Below, piece by piece: positions 11,430 to 22,205 of a stretch of 64,000 bases of DNA. The DNA is taken from positions 1,778,628 through 1,842,627 of the forward strand of contig NC_058046.1 in the NCBI RefSeq assembly GCF_020085105.1. The letters run 5' to 3'. How positions within the stretch are numbered: the stretch's first letter is position 1; each line of letters opens with the position of its first letter. The translations under genes were made by a program, and so were the position numbers. The notes under the pieces were generated by a model. The model made no database searches and was not told the DNA's origin. It saw nothing but the letters and a program-made list of their open reading frames with translations. The stretch comes from Siniperca chuatsi (lineage: Eukaryota; Chordata; Actinopteri; Centrarchiformes; Sinipercidae).

Positions 11430-11921
11430 TGTCGTAAGGGGTGCTGTACAGAGGTATGTGGACCCAAAAGCAGATTACGAGGAAGCGGTCTCAGGGTGAA
11501 GTAGCCGGATGACTACCGTGTTTATTGTGGGGTGGAATGCAGGCATGTACAGGCAGAGGTGAAAGCAGGGGAGTGAGTCCAAGGTGGAAAACACAGTTCA
11601 CAAGGGAGCAGGCAAAATCCAAAAATCCAAAATCGAAACAAGGTCCACAGGAGAACAAAGAATCCAATACAAACTTACAGTCAATGCTCGGCAGGAACAA
11701 CACCATGTGTACAACAATGATCCAACACTGAACAAAGAAAAGACCAAGACTAAATACCCTAGGGGAGGTGAGATAACGAGACACAGGTGCCAACAATCAA
11801 GGGAGGACCAACAATCAAAACTGGAGGGAAAACACAGACAGGAAGTAAAAACACAAGACATACAAGGGAAGAAGAATACTACCAAAATAAAACAGGAAGT
11901 AATAACACCTAAACTACCACA
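11430..11921 (-). repeat. complete 5' LTR of gypsy-type element
   Basis: 492 bp with TG at 11921-11920 and CA at 11431-11430 on the minus strand, and an AATAAA signal near 11520. It is bounded on the outside by the TTCCT duplication. Confidence 0.88.
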
Positions 11922-13439
11922 TTCCTTTCACAACGTGTCATACGCCTTCTCAACATCAAAAGATACAGCTACTAAACTCTCTTTATTAATTTGAGCTTTC
12001 CTAATTTAATTTGCTAAACACAGAGCCAGATCAATTGTACTTCTTCCTTTTCTAAATCTGCTTTGGTAATTCTTTAACAGACCTTTTGTCTCTATATGAA
12101 ACCTTAATCTTTCGTTAATTATTTTTTCCATAATTTTTCCTTCATGTGACGTCAAAGAAACTGGTCTATAACTTTCTGCTAAGCCTGGGTCCTTACCTGG
12201 CTTACAAATAGGGACAATAACTGACTCTTTTCATTGACTTGATAAACATCCCTTTTCCCATACCTTATTATATAATCTTAATAATATTCCTTTACTCCTA
12301 ATACTTAGGTTTCCTAGCATACAATAACTTATTTGGTCTGTCCCTAGCGTTGTTTTCCCAGACTTTCTTAATGCATTATTTAGCTCTCTTATAGTAAACA
12401 ACATATTTATTGCACTTCCTTCTTCCTCATCATCCTGCAGTGCTTCTACATTTTTTTCCTATTGTTCTATCTCTGCTTCTTTTCCTCATTCCTCAAATTT
12501 TTAGTACTATGTACCTTAACAAATGTCTCTGCTAATAACTCTGCTTTCTCTTTACCTTCTATTACTACATTCTCCCATCTTTCATTATAGGATATCCATA
12601 CTCTTTTCTATTTCTAGACATCCCCTTGCTCATACCCCATACTCGGTCTAATGGTGTAGTCACAATACCTCTTCCAAAAATCCCTTTTAACTCTCTTTAC
12701 TGTACTCCTAACTACTGCCTGCTTTCTTTTATAGTCAATAAGATGCTGAAAATGATGTGTTTTCTTCAAGACTTTAAATGCCTTATTTTGATTTTTAATT
12801 GCAGAAGTGCATTCTTGTGTCTTTTTCCTTTTATTACTGCTTCTTTTTGGTATGGACTCTTTTGCTGCTCCTATTATAATACTGCTTATTTCTGCATTGA
12901 GGTCATGAATTGTCTGGTTCATATTTACCTCCTTTAATTTCCCTTAAGTTATTATTCTATACTTGTTCCAATTTGCTTCTTCAAATTTCCATCTTCCTTC
13001 TCTCTCATCCTGTTCTACTTCCCTTTCTACTCCAGTACTTGTGACTATAGGATAGTGATCACTCCCTAGTGCTTCCTTTAAATACTTCCCAACTACTCTC
13101 CCTGACCAAAGCGTGTGATACCAAAGCAAGATCTATCGCAGACTCTGTTCCCTTCACCAAATTTACTCGTGTGCTTGATCCATCATTTAAACACACCAGT
13201 TCCTTTTCATCCATTAGCTTCTCTAAGATTTCTCCATTTAAATCTTCTTGTTCACCCCATACTGTGCTGTGCGCATTGAAGTCTCCACACCAGATGACAT
13301 TACCTCTCCAATGTTCCAGTATTGATTCTAGTTTTACTTTCTCAAGTTTTTTGCAGGCGACAGCGGTAAGGAGAGGGAGGGTGGCTGCCGCTCTTGTGAA
13401 CTTGCATGGCTCTTCAGGAGCTTCATGACTCCATGAAGA

Positions 13440-15700
13440 TTTACAGTGTTTGTTGTTGTTTTAAATAGGCAAGAAATAATGTATTTTCTTTAATGGATAA
13501 ATTTAAGGAGAAAACGATCTCTATCCACACTGTATGACATTCAAGCTGTATGATATTTACACTGAGTGAAACACTTATACTTGTGTTTTTAATGGCTGCA
13601 TAATTCCCTCAAACAGAAATAATCAGAGGTCTTGCAGGTTCTGTGGGTTGAACAATGTTTGGACAAATGAAATGAGCTTTTTTTAAGATGGGCCACCGCT
13701 GGGTCTGCCAGAGTTTAATAAAAATAAGATTACACCTACCGAGGAAAACATTTTAACAATTTCAACCTATACTAATTTCTTCCACAACAGTGGAGGTTGA
13801 GACAGACACAACTGCATATGTGCCATCAAAACTATCCTTTATGTATCACTAAACAGTTAATAGGAAGTTTATACCAAACAGTGTTTAGTGGAATAAAGTC
13901 TCCCTCTGCTGGTACAGTCCTGAAAACATAAAAACATAACTGTTTGTCCCCACCTGCTCTCCATCATCACCTATACTGTGTTTTGATCATTGACATACTT
14001 TTTGTTTCTGCAACAGTTTATGAATACTACCTGTTAACCTACCTACAATTTTATGATCAGAATGTTGTCAGTTTACTAACAACTGCTGTACTGTATGATT
14101 TGCTATACTGCCTTTTAAAAATGAGTGATCACAGAGAGGGTTAGACAGCAATCATTTTATATAAATTCCACTGTTGTAATTTACCTCATTGTGGCTTTAC
14201 TTAAAGTTTATATTTTGGTCCACTGATAGAAGTGTTGCCATTTTCTCGCTGACCTAACATTCAAACCCACATGTATTGAAACAAAATGATGGAAATTTAA
14301 ACTGTGGAGCTGTGGAGTATGAGGTGAATACCACTTGACAATTCCTAAAATTAAAACTAGTCAGAGACTCTTGCGTCAAGGAATTGATAATTTATAGAAA
14401 ATGGTAATAGTTAGTTTGGGTTTAAACATTTTTTTTAAAGGAGCTCTTAAAGTATCATCGAGACATTTGATCATAATCTGGATGATGAAATATCGAATAA
14501 AGAATTAAAAAGTGCTTTGCTGCCAGTCACTCAGACTTGGCAGTGAAGTGCATGTACAAACTGTGTTTGACTGATCCGTTCAGTCAGAATACAGATCTGT
14601 TATGTTTTGCTTGTCACAGGCTTAATTTTAACAGATGACATTCAGAGATTATGTCACATTCTGTTTTGTCATGTGAGAGAAAATCAATAAACACAGAATT
14701 GCATTAGCAGTGGTAACTGTGCACCTTAATGCTATTATTTGGACAGTGCATTGCATTGATAAATATTTTATTCATGATGAAAATGTCTCCAGAGTTTTAT
14801 ATCTTTCACAATGTTGAACAAAACTGAAACAACAAATATAAATGAACCAAGACAAAGGATGTAAGTTTTGTAAGGGTGATGTAAGAGCTATGATGAAATA
14901 AGATAAAGCATATAAATAGGACTATATGCTGTATAGTACATATTACTTTTCCACACAAAATAGAAAATAAATGCTGCCATCAAAAAGCCTCTATGATCTA
15001 AAGATAAATTGTATAGGCGACTGCACGAGCTCCAGATTGGCACTCTTGGCCTAAACAGCAGCACTTTACTTAACACAAAAAATGCATAAAATAATGTATA
15101 TATGTACATTACATATATAATATGTTCACTTTTTACATAATATTGTTTTTTGTTGTAAAATTTTAATCAGAAACACTATTATTTTACTTTTACCTATATA
15201 TTACCTATGTAGGGAGGTGGAAACGAACCCCCCCCCCCCCAAAAAAAACAAAAACACGCAAACGTTTTAAGGCCTAAAATCTGTACAAGAAGAAAAAGAA
15301 ACAGCAACTCAAATTATTCCAAGTGATCCCTGTGCATGTTTGCTTACCATGCAGCCTGGAGAAGCAATGTCCCACTTTAAACAATTATTACTATTCAAGG
15401 TGATAAAGATGAATGTTAAAGAGTAAGATCCTTTTTGTTTAACCAGACACAGACATCTCGCTCAAGGAGAAGTCTCACTCTGAAATCTCACAAGAGGTGA
15501 GTTGTTGCAGAAAGACGACGGTGGAAATGCGAGTCAGTGAGTCATCGTACTCTTTAAATCTAGGGTAGGTAATGTAGGTAGGTATGAAGCATTTTTTGTT
15601 ATATTTGTTGAAATTCTCTTTACATCCTGACAACAATCAATAAATCCAACGCTCTGGGAAAAAAAGTGGCTGTCGTAGGCCTGTAATAAGGTCATCCAAT
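13440..15700. other. no gene seen; duplicated intergenic DNA
   Basis: A/T-rich sequence downstream (in transcription sense) of GIMAP gene A. It matches 35139-37960 closely. A 66-codon frame (13944-14144) is identical in both blocks, but so is the flanking DNA. Block B has about 540 extra bases where A has 14758-14760. There is a poly-C/poly-A junction at 15230-15248. Confidence 0.6.
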
Positions 15701-16205
15701 TCAGAACAAATGAAATTACTTGCTAGCGTACCTAACTACCTGCCTACCTACCTCGTGCACTCTACTCGTGTACTCATTGCGTATGAAAATGTGTTTTCGG
15801 GGATTGGACTTGGAGGGAGGCATGAAGAGAGGGGGTGGGATTTTTTCAGTTGGATACTTTCAAAATCTGCTGTCTGTTGCTAGTTTCTCCAATGTTACCT
15901 ACACTGGCTTTAAGAAAAAGGTCTATCTCTGTAGGGATCCTTTTCATAATGTTGTCAGACACAATCTGAGCCTGTTTTGGGGAAAAACAAGAATATTGTT
16001 GGTCGTACATTTGACGGGCGCAATTACCCCCAAGGATTATGTTGCAGCCGTTTCGCTGCTGTTGGCTGAGGAGATCTACTGGAACAATTCCAAAGCTTTT
16101 TGTACCTATTAGTCATTTAGACCCTGAAATATGCAAAAAATAGGGCCCAGGTTTAAAAATACTGGAATTACCCTTTCCAGTAAGAACAGCCAGCAAGATG
16201 TAAAA
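15700..16205. repeat. teleost-type dispersed non-coding repeat
   Basis: The segment ends with an ATATGCAAAAAATAGGGCCC-type word followed by CTGGAATTACCC, which I associate with repeats common in fish genomes. A 130-codon plus-strand frame (15720-16112) recurs at 37969-38361 but matches no family I know. Confidence 0.45.
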
Positions 16206-16209
16206 CTCT

Positions 16210-18674
16210 TCATGTGTGTTCTTTTGTCTCTGTAGTGTGTGTGTTTGCAGGACTCAGAAAAACATAACATAAAAAAAATAATTGCAACATCAACAGCACA
16301 AACAAAGACCATGTCCACTTTCTTCTCTTACGATAGTACTCTTCTTGGAGCTTTCTGTAGCTTGTTTTCACCTCCTCCAGGCTCTGTTTATCCTCCTGAC
16401 GTATTCGTTCCCAGATGTCCTTTCTTTCTTTTTCCCAGGCGTCTCGATCTCTCTTCATCTCTTTTCTACACAGCTCCAGCTTCCTCTCAGCATTTTCCCT
16501 TTGCTCTCTTTCTGATTGAACTGTTTTCTCCGAAGCTTCCAGTTTTCTTCTCCATTCCTGTCGCTGAGTTTCTTCTTGTTTTTTCCGTCTCCTCTCTTCT
16601 TCCTCCCGTTCTTTCTTTCTCTTCTCACGCTCCTTGTTGATGCATTCGTCTTTGTCCTTCAGCTGTTTCGATAACAGTTTTCTCTCCTGTTCAATTTCTC
16701 CACGCTGTTCATTCATTTTCCTTTGCAGTGTTTTCAAATCTTCCTCATGTTTTCTGAGGTCCTCGTCCTTTCTCTTTATCTCTTCTTCCTTCACTTTCAA
16801 AATCCTGTCCACTTGTATGAATTCCTCTTTGTCATCAAACCTCTCAGTGTTGTAGCAACCACCATTTTCCTTCACCATGGTCTCGATCTTGGTCAGCAGC
16901 TCTCTGACCTGTGTGCGGTTTGTGTCATCTTTGTTGTTGAAGACCAGGTATCTCTCCCCACAGTCATTTATGAGTTGTTTGACAAAGCCATCACAACCTT
17001 CGATATAACTCTCAAATGTCTGATCTTCCAGATCATCTCCTCTGGTGAATATAATGATGATGAATTCTCCAGATTTCTTGCCAAAATATTTCTTGATCAG
17101 CTCCACAGAGCCTTTTTCCTCTTGTGTAAAGTTTCCTATTTGCATCACTAATAAGAACACATGAGGTCCAGGAGCCAACAGGCTGAAGCATTTGTGAAGC
17201 TTCTGTCGAATTTCATCATCAGACAGAGTTGTATCAAACAAGCCGGGGGTGTTGACCACAGCGACAGGCCGTCCAGCAATGTCTCCTGTTGCTGTCTCAT
17301 AAGACTTGGTCGGTGGCTTCGGCGATTCTGGGTTTGAAATGCTTTTCCCTAAAATAGTGTTTGCTGTCGCACTCTTCCCACTGCCAGTCTTCCCAATCAG
17401 CACCATCCTGAGAGGCTCTCTGCTCTGGTTTTCATCATCACCTCCCTCCTCACGCTGTTTCACATCCTGCAGTTCAGCTTTAAGTTTTGAAACCTTCTCC
17501 ATCTGAGCCTTGGTGAACATGTCCTTTGTGAAGCATCTGGATCCTTTAACTGTGATTTGTTTCAAAGCATCCAACAGCTCTGGGATCTGCTGCTTGTCCT
17601 TGATGTTGAGAACAACATATCTGTCTCCACAGCTCTGACGGACCACCTGGATTTCTCTGTTCTTTCTTACAAACTCAACAACAGCTGGAGCTGCAGGATC
17701 TGACTCCACAGTGAACAGAATCATGGTGAAGTCATCGACTCGAGAGCTGAATGTGTTCTGGATGGTCTCTAACTCTCCCTTGTCTTCATCAGTGAGGGGA
17801 TCCACAGGTAGGACCAGGATGAAGGCATGGACGCCCTCAGGATCACAGAGGGAGATACACCTGAATGATTCCTCCATCACTGCCTCCTGAGGTTTTCCAT
17901 ACAAGGCAGGCAGCTCCACCAGGGAAACCCGATGTCCACACACCTCTCCCTGATTTTTAAGACACACTGATGAGTTGGAGACTGAATGAAGCTCTGTCTG
18001 ACCTAAAATTGCCTTGGCTGCTGAAGTCTTCCCTGCTCCTCTCCTCCCACACAGAACCAGGTTTAAAGCTGGTTTGATGTGTTCAGACTTTAGTGTCATG
18101 ACTAAACCTGCATCCTCATCTTCAAATACATCAAGGCTGACATGCTCTCCATTGTTCTCCTTTGCAGTTTGACCCAAGCGTGTCAACAGCTCTGGAAGTT
18201 CAAGGTTCTTCTGCTTCAGGTGTCTGTATCTACACATGCTGATCATGTCTTTTAAGGGCTGGTCTGGTACATCTTTGTCCATGAAACCTGGACTCTCCTC
18301 GCTGGGTGTTGATATTAGAACCAGTGAATGATCAAATGGTTGATCACTGAAGAGTTTCAGGACTCTGCAGAGTCTCAGTTTGAGTTCCTCAGTGAATCCT
18401 TCAGGCTGTAGGACCAGCAGGAACACATGAGGTCCAGGATCAGAGAGTCTCACACAGTTTGTCACATGCTCTCTCAGTTTGTCTTCAGATATGTTGGGAT
18501 GCAGCAGATCTGGAGTGTTGATGAGAACTATTTCTTTCTCTTTCAACTGTCCTCTGACTGTCAGAAAGTCTGGTTTTTGCTCAGTGTTGAACCTAGTCTC
18601 TCCCAGTATGAAGTTCCCCACTGAACTCCTCTCAGACCAGCTGTTCCCCAGCAGAACAACCCTCAGCTCAGACA
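16210..18674 (-). CDS. GIMAP8-like triple-GTPase protein, main exon 3 (gene A)
   Basis: This exon encodes nearly all of a predicted 848-residue GTPase of the immunity-associated (GIMAP/AIG1) family. Numbering from its Met: domain 1 (1-200) has a degenerate P-loop ([12 protein letters not shown], no Lys-Ser) and INTPDLL. Domain 2 (204-400) has an intact P-loop, GRRGAGKTS at 210-218, but VELPALYG in place of the usual D-x-P-G. Domain 3 (421-625) has GKTGSGKS (428-435), NTPGLFD (475-481) and TRGDD (544-548). Residues 625-785 form a highly charged coiled coil, and 788-807 form a membrane helix near the C-terminus, implying a tail anchor facing the cytosol. Three AIG1 domains are typical of GIMAP8. 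The exon begins at a TTTTCTTTTCAG acceptor; the start Met codon is split, its A coming from exon 2. GIMAPs act on membranes of lymphocyte organelles in mammals; the fish role is inference. Confidence 0.93.
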
Positions 18675-18819
18675 CTGAAAAGAAAAACAGTGAATTAGAA
18701 AGATGAACTATGAACTGAACGTGACCTGATAGACCAATCTAACAGGATTATGATGAAACCTAACTCTAATTGGTGGACCTGGAGAAAAGCTATCAAACAT
18801 CCAGAACTCAAATTATATC

Positions 18820-19195
18820 TTGATGCATGGAGATACAGGAGAGTGTTCTGGTTTGGTACTGTTGGATCACAGTGCAGCTTTTGACACAGTAGACCACAGT
18901 ATCTTAATCGACAGACTTAGGCAGTGGGTGGGTATCTTTGGGTCAGCCCTGCAGTGGTTCTCCTCCTACCTCTCTGATGGCAGTTTCTCAGTTGCTGTTG
19001 GCAACTATGTCTCTACATCTGAAACTCTGTTTTGTGGTGCGCCCCAAGGTTCAGTCCTTGGTCCTATTCTGTTTTCCTCGTATATGCTTCTCCTTTGACA
19101 GATAATAAGACACTTTAAAGATATCTCTTATCGCTGCTATGCAGATGTAATTCAACTTAGTAGAAAAGGTTTCAGTCAAAGTCATCTGGACACTG
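18820..19195 (+). pseudogene. L2-type LINE RT fragment in GIMAP intron 2
   Basis: [20 protein letters not shown] (RT motif A), then [14 protein letters not shown] (motif B), then a frameshifted YRCYADV (motif C, damaged). This is a broken scrap of an L2-clade LINE opposite in direction to the host gene. It is absent from intron 2 of gene B. Confidence 0.9.
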
Positions 19196-19199
19196 TTTT

Positions 19200-19720
19200 C
19201 AGAATCAAGACGTTTCGGCTCCCATCCGGAAGTCATTCTCAATTGTGAAAAAATGGGACGGGAACTGGAAATTTAAGCTACTCTGTGATACATAAGCCCT
19301 GCCCTCAGGAAGAAATCTACCTGAGTATCTGTTAAAAGCTAGTTTCACCTGAAACTGACCTAATTGTTTCCAAGATGGCTCAGTAATCAGTAATCAGGCC
19401 TATTGTTTTCTGGCTGCACCTACCTCATCACTGTTAAGTACCTGATTAGCATATGATTGGCGTGACCAAGGTGTTAATACACTGTGATAGACCTTGGGCA
19501 GATTGAATCTCAGACCACCATTTCTGTTCAAAGAGGGGTTCTCTTTTTTCACAAAAATGGCTTCCTTGACACACCATTCAAACCAACTATTCTTTCTACT
19601 TATATTTAGATTTCACTCTATCTTAAGCGATGTGGTGACCAAAATGAGCAAAATGTTGGTTTATGCCAAATTAGTTCCTAATGATCCTTTGAATGGAGTT
19701 AGATGTTGGATTTGGTGAAG
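19200..19720 (-). mobile_element. Penelope-like element 3' fragment
   Basis: On the minus strand around 19580-19470 the frame reads as KEAIFVKKENPSLNRNGGLR then FNLPKVYHSVL. This is the C-terminal end of the GIY-YIG endonuclease region of vertebrate Penelope-like elements. The nearby GACGTTTCGGCTCCCATCCG word (19209 onward) is also typical of their ends. The fragment is 5'-truncated and abuts the L2 scrap. Confidence 0.75.
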
Positions 19721-20500
19721 TTACCTTGAAGAGCAGTGTTCTGCTATATGGGCAACATGAGATATACGAAATCAGAACCATGATGATCACTAATACGATT
19801 GGCTGAGTGCTAATTATATGATTGTACGCATGATAAGCTGGCATGGCTCAATAACTTATTACAGACAGCACTTTTTACTGCAGCTGCACAGTTGGAGTTA
19901 ATGAAGCTGAGGGACCACCTTAAACATTTCTAACTATGAATATGTTTACGAATGTGTACTACTAAAAGAAACCTGCCAAAATCTCCAAAAAAGAAACACA
20001 ATCTCAAATAATTAATAATAATTAATGAAACTGACTCAATGAACTAAAACTGATTGAGTTTCATTCCAAGTGTTTACCCTTTATACTTGTATATTTGCTA
20101 TATGTTAGGGTTTAAATGACAAATTCCCATCAATTAAATCGGTATTTAAGTAAAACATAGATATTTTGTAGTCCATTGGTCCAGTAACAGAAACTTTTAG
20201 TTGATTTGATCATAATATCTATATATATCATTGCATAGCCTATTTTCTAAATATGTAGGTATTTATTGTGGAAAACTTAATTCCATTGGTGCCGATAGTC
20301 ATTTGTATCTGGAAATTAGTTAATTTATGGACTTCAGTTTAAAAAGTCTTAGTCATGCTCCGGCATTAATTAATACACTGCACTTTTGTAGGTTTAGTAG
20401 CACAGCTACTGCAGTAGCTCTGATAGCAGCTCCAGATACACTTTAAGCCAGTTTGGAAGAATACCTCACAAAACACCTAAACATAGTCAGTTGAACTCAC
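19720..20500. other. intron 2 of GIMAP gene A, no further element seen
   Basis: A/T-rich intron sequence with no recognisable coding or repeat structure. Confidence 0.5.
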
Positions 20501-20560
20501 TGGTAGGGGGAATAAGCTGATAGCTGCTGCTGTGGCTCAGAGGTCTCCCTTTGATTCCCT
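20501..20560 (-). CDS. GIMAP gene A, exon 2 (60 bp)
   Basis: A TTTTCTTACAG acceptor lies just upstream and a consensus GTGAGT donor follows. The exon begins with the last two bases of a split codon and ends with a single A, so both sides are phase 1. The A joins the TG of exon 3 to make the Met of the MSELR start. The encoded peptide ends SHSSSYQLIPPT and parallels SSSFGLLPPH from exon 2 of gene B, which supports it as a real exon. Confidence 0.82.
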
Positions 20561-21085
20561 CTGTAAGAAAACAGAAAAATAACATTTCAGCAAATCAAAC
20601 CTCTGTCAACATTTCAGATTTTTTTTTATAGTGTTGAGACAGTAGAAAAATGTTGTTTAAAGACCACTGTAGTGTGGGTGGTGTAGAAAACAAGTCCATT
20701 AACACAAGGATGATTTGTACTAAATCCTAAACCTACAGAGAGTAGAAAACTGTATTTGACTGAGTAACGTTACAGACAACGGCTAACAGAGTATGTTTAA
20801 CCTTACAACAGGTACGTTTAATTTTGTAGCTAAGATAACTCAGACATTTACAATTATTGATGGTCAGTAAGCCTGAAAACTTTACCTTCATCAGTTATAT
20901 TAATCGTTGCAGAAAGACAATGGAACTGCTAATGGGAAAAAACACACTGTCCCTTATTATTATACCACTGTGTGGAATTCATCTTAAGGTAAGCTCAATG
21001 TTATAATATTAATATTGCAAATATTCCAAAACAGTGTTTAAAACTCAATAATCAGTCCCAGGTCTGATTAACACTTTAAGATACT

Positions 21086-22205
21086 GTACTAGATACTGTA
21101 GATACTGTTAGATATACTGTTCGATATACTGTTAGATACTGTTAGATATACTGTAGATATACTGTACATACTGTTAGATACTGTTAGATATACTGTTCAA
21201 TATACTGTACATACTGTTAGATACTGTTAGATATACTGTTCGATATACTGTACATACTGTTAGATACTGTTAGATATACTGTTCAATATACTGTACATAC
21301 TGTTAGATACTGTTAGATATACTGTTCGATATACTGTACATACTGTTAGATACTGTTAGATATACTGTTCAATATACTGTACATACTGTTAGATACTGTT
21401 AGATATACTGTTCAATATACTGTACATACTGTTAGATACTGTTAGATATACTGTTCAATATACTGTAAATACTGTTAGATACTGTTAGATATACTGTTCA
21501 ATATACTGTACATACTGTTAGATACTGTTAGATATACTGTAGATATACTGTACATACTGTTAGATACTGTTAGATATACTGTTCAATATACTGTACATAC
21601 TGTTAGATACTGTTAGATATACTGTAGATATACTGTACATACTGTTAGATACTGTTAGATATACTGTTCAATATACTGTACATACTGTTAGATACTGTTA
21701 GATATACTGTTCAATATACTGTACATACTGTTAGATACTGTTAGATATACTGTTCAATATACTGTAAATACTGTTAGATACTGTTAGATATACTGTTCAA
21801 TATACTGTACATACTGTTAGATACTGTTAGATATACTGTAGATATACTGTACATACTGTTAGATACTGTTAGATATACTGTTCAATATACTGTACATACT
21901 GTTAGATACTGTTAAATATACTGTAGATACTGTAGATATACTGTAGATACTATAGATATACTGTAGATACTGTTAGATATATTGTAGATATACTGTTCAA
22001 TATACTGTACATACTGTTAGATATACTGTTCGATATACTGTAGATATACTGTTAGATATACTGTAGATACTGTAGATACTGTAGATACTGTAGATACTGT
22101 TAGATATATTGTAGATATACTGTTCGATATACTGTACATATACTGTATATACTGTATATACTGTTAGATATATTGTAGATATACTGTACATACTGTTCGA
22201 TAGAT
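21086..22205. repeat. 43-bp satellite in intron 1 of GIMAP gene A
   Basis: An A/T-rich array built on GATACTGTTA and ATATACTGT words. In the regular part the period is exactly 43 bp (TTCAATATAC at 21368, 21411 and 21454). Variant units recur about 300 bp apart (TACTGTAAAT near 21461 and 21760), suggesting a seven-unit higher-order period. Both ends degrade into shorter subrepeats. Gene B lacks it. Confidence 0.93.

Larger units (their letters stand above)
9330..11921 (-). mobile_element. non-autonomous gypsy-type LTR element with minisatellite core
   Basis: The element reads on the minus strand. A 492-bp LTR (11921 to 11430, TG...CA ends) is followed by a leader and a gag-like start codon (ATG at 11410-11412), then about 1.7 kb of GC-rich tandem repeats, and finally only the last 201 bp of a second LTR (9530 to 9330). 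A 5-bp target duplication flanks it. No protease, RT, RNase H or integrase is visible, so it depended on another element. It is absent from block B. The LTR pair differs at only about two of 201 positions, suggesting a young insertion. Confidence 0.88.
7338..13430 (-). mobile_element. I/Nimb-like LINE ORF2, 5'-truncated and interrupted, block A
   Basis: Minus-strand order is as follows. First comes the C-terminal half of an APE-type endonuclease (GDFNAHS near 13290, SDHYPI near 13050). A linker follows (12922-12614). The reverse transcriptase has FDVEKAYDTLWKEG near 11950 and ALFADDG near 9110, the FADD catalytic box. Next is the thumb (8795-8604), then an RNase H-like domain ending EGNELADKYAK (about 8300-7880), then a C-terminal FGHTGLNSKLK region. 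The 3' end has a CTT/GAA trinucleotide tail at 7338-7350. RNase H plus APE endonuclease places it in the I group of LINEs. The start of the endonuclease is missing, stops and frameshifts are frequent, and a gypsy-type element splits the RT region at 9330-11921. Confidence 0.85.
979..18702. repeat. segmental duplication, block A
   Basis: This block matches 25048-40955 in the same orientation and the same order of elements: isolated exon, L2 scrap, LINE ORF1, LINE ORF2, GIMAP main exon. It is longer than block B mainly because of the LTR element at 9330-11921. Similarity ends abruptly in GIMAP intron 2, about 25-30 bases beyond the splice acceptor. The left limit cannot be set because block B starts at the assembly gap. 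Confidence 0.95.

Noticed and set aside
16239..17506. Plus-strand frames of 60-210 codons across the GIMAP exon
   Set aside because: They are antisense shadows of the coiled coil and GTPase coding sequence, rich in Ser/Leu/Phe as expected from reverse complement of Glu/Lys codons.
21086..22205. Possible array of binding sites or small RNA genes
   Set aside because: Simple tandem satellite with drifting units and no hairpin or promoter pattern that stands out.
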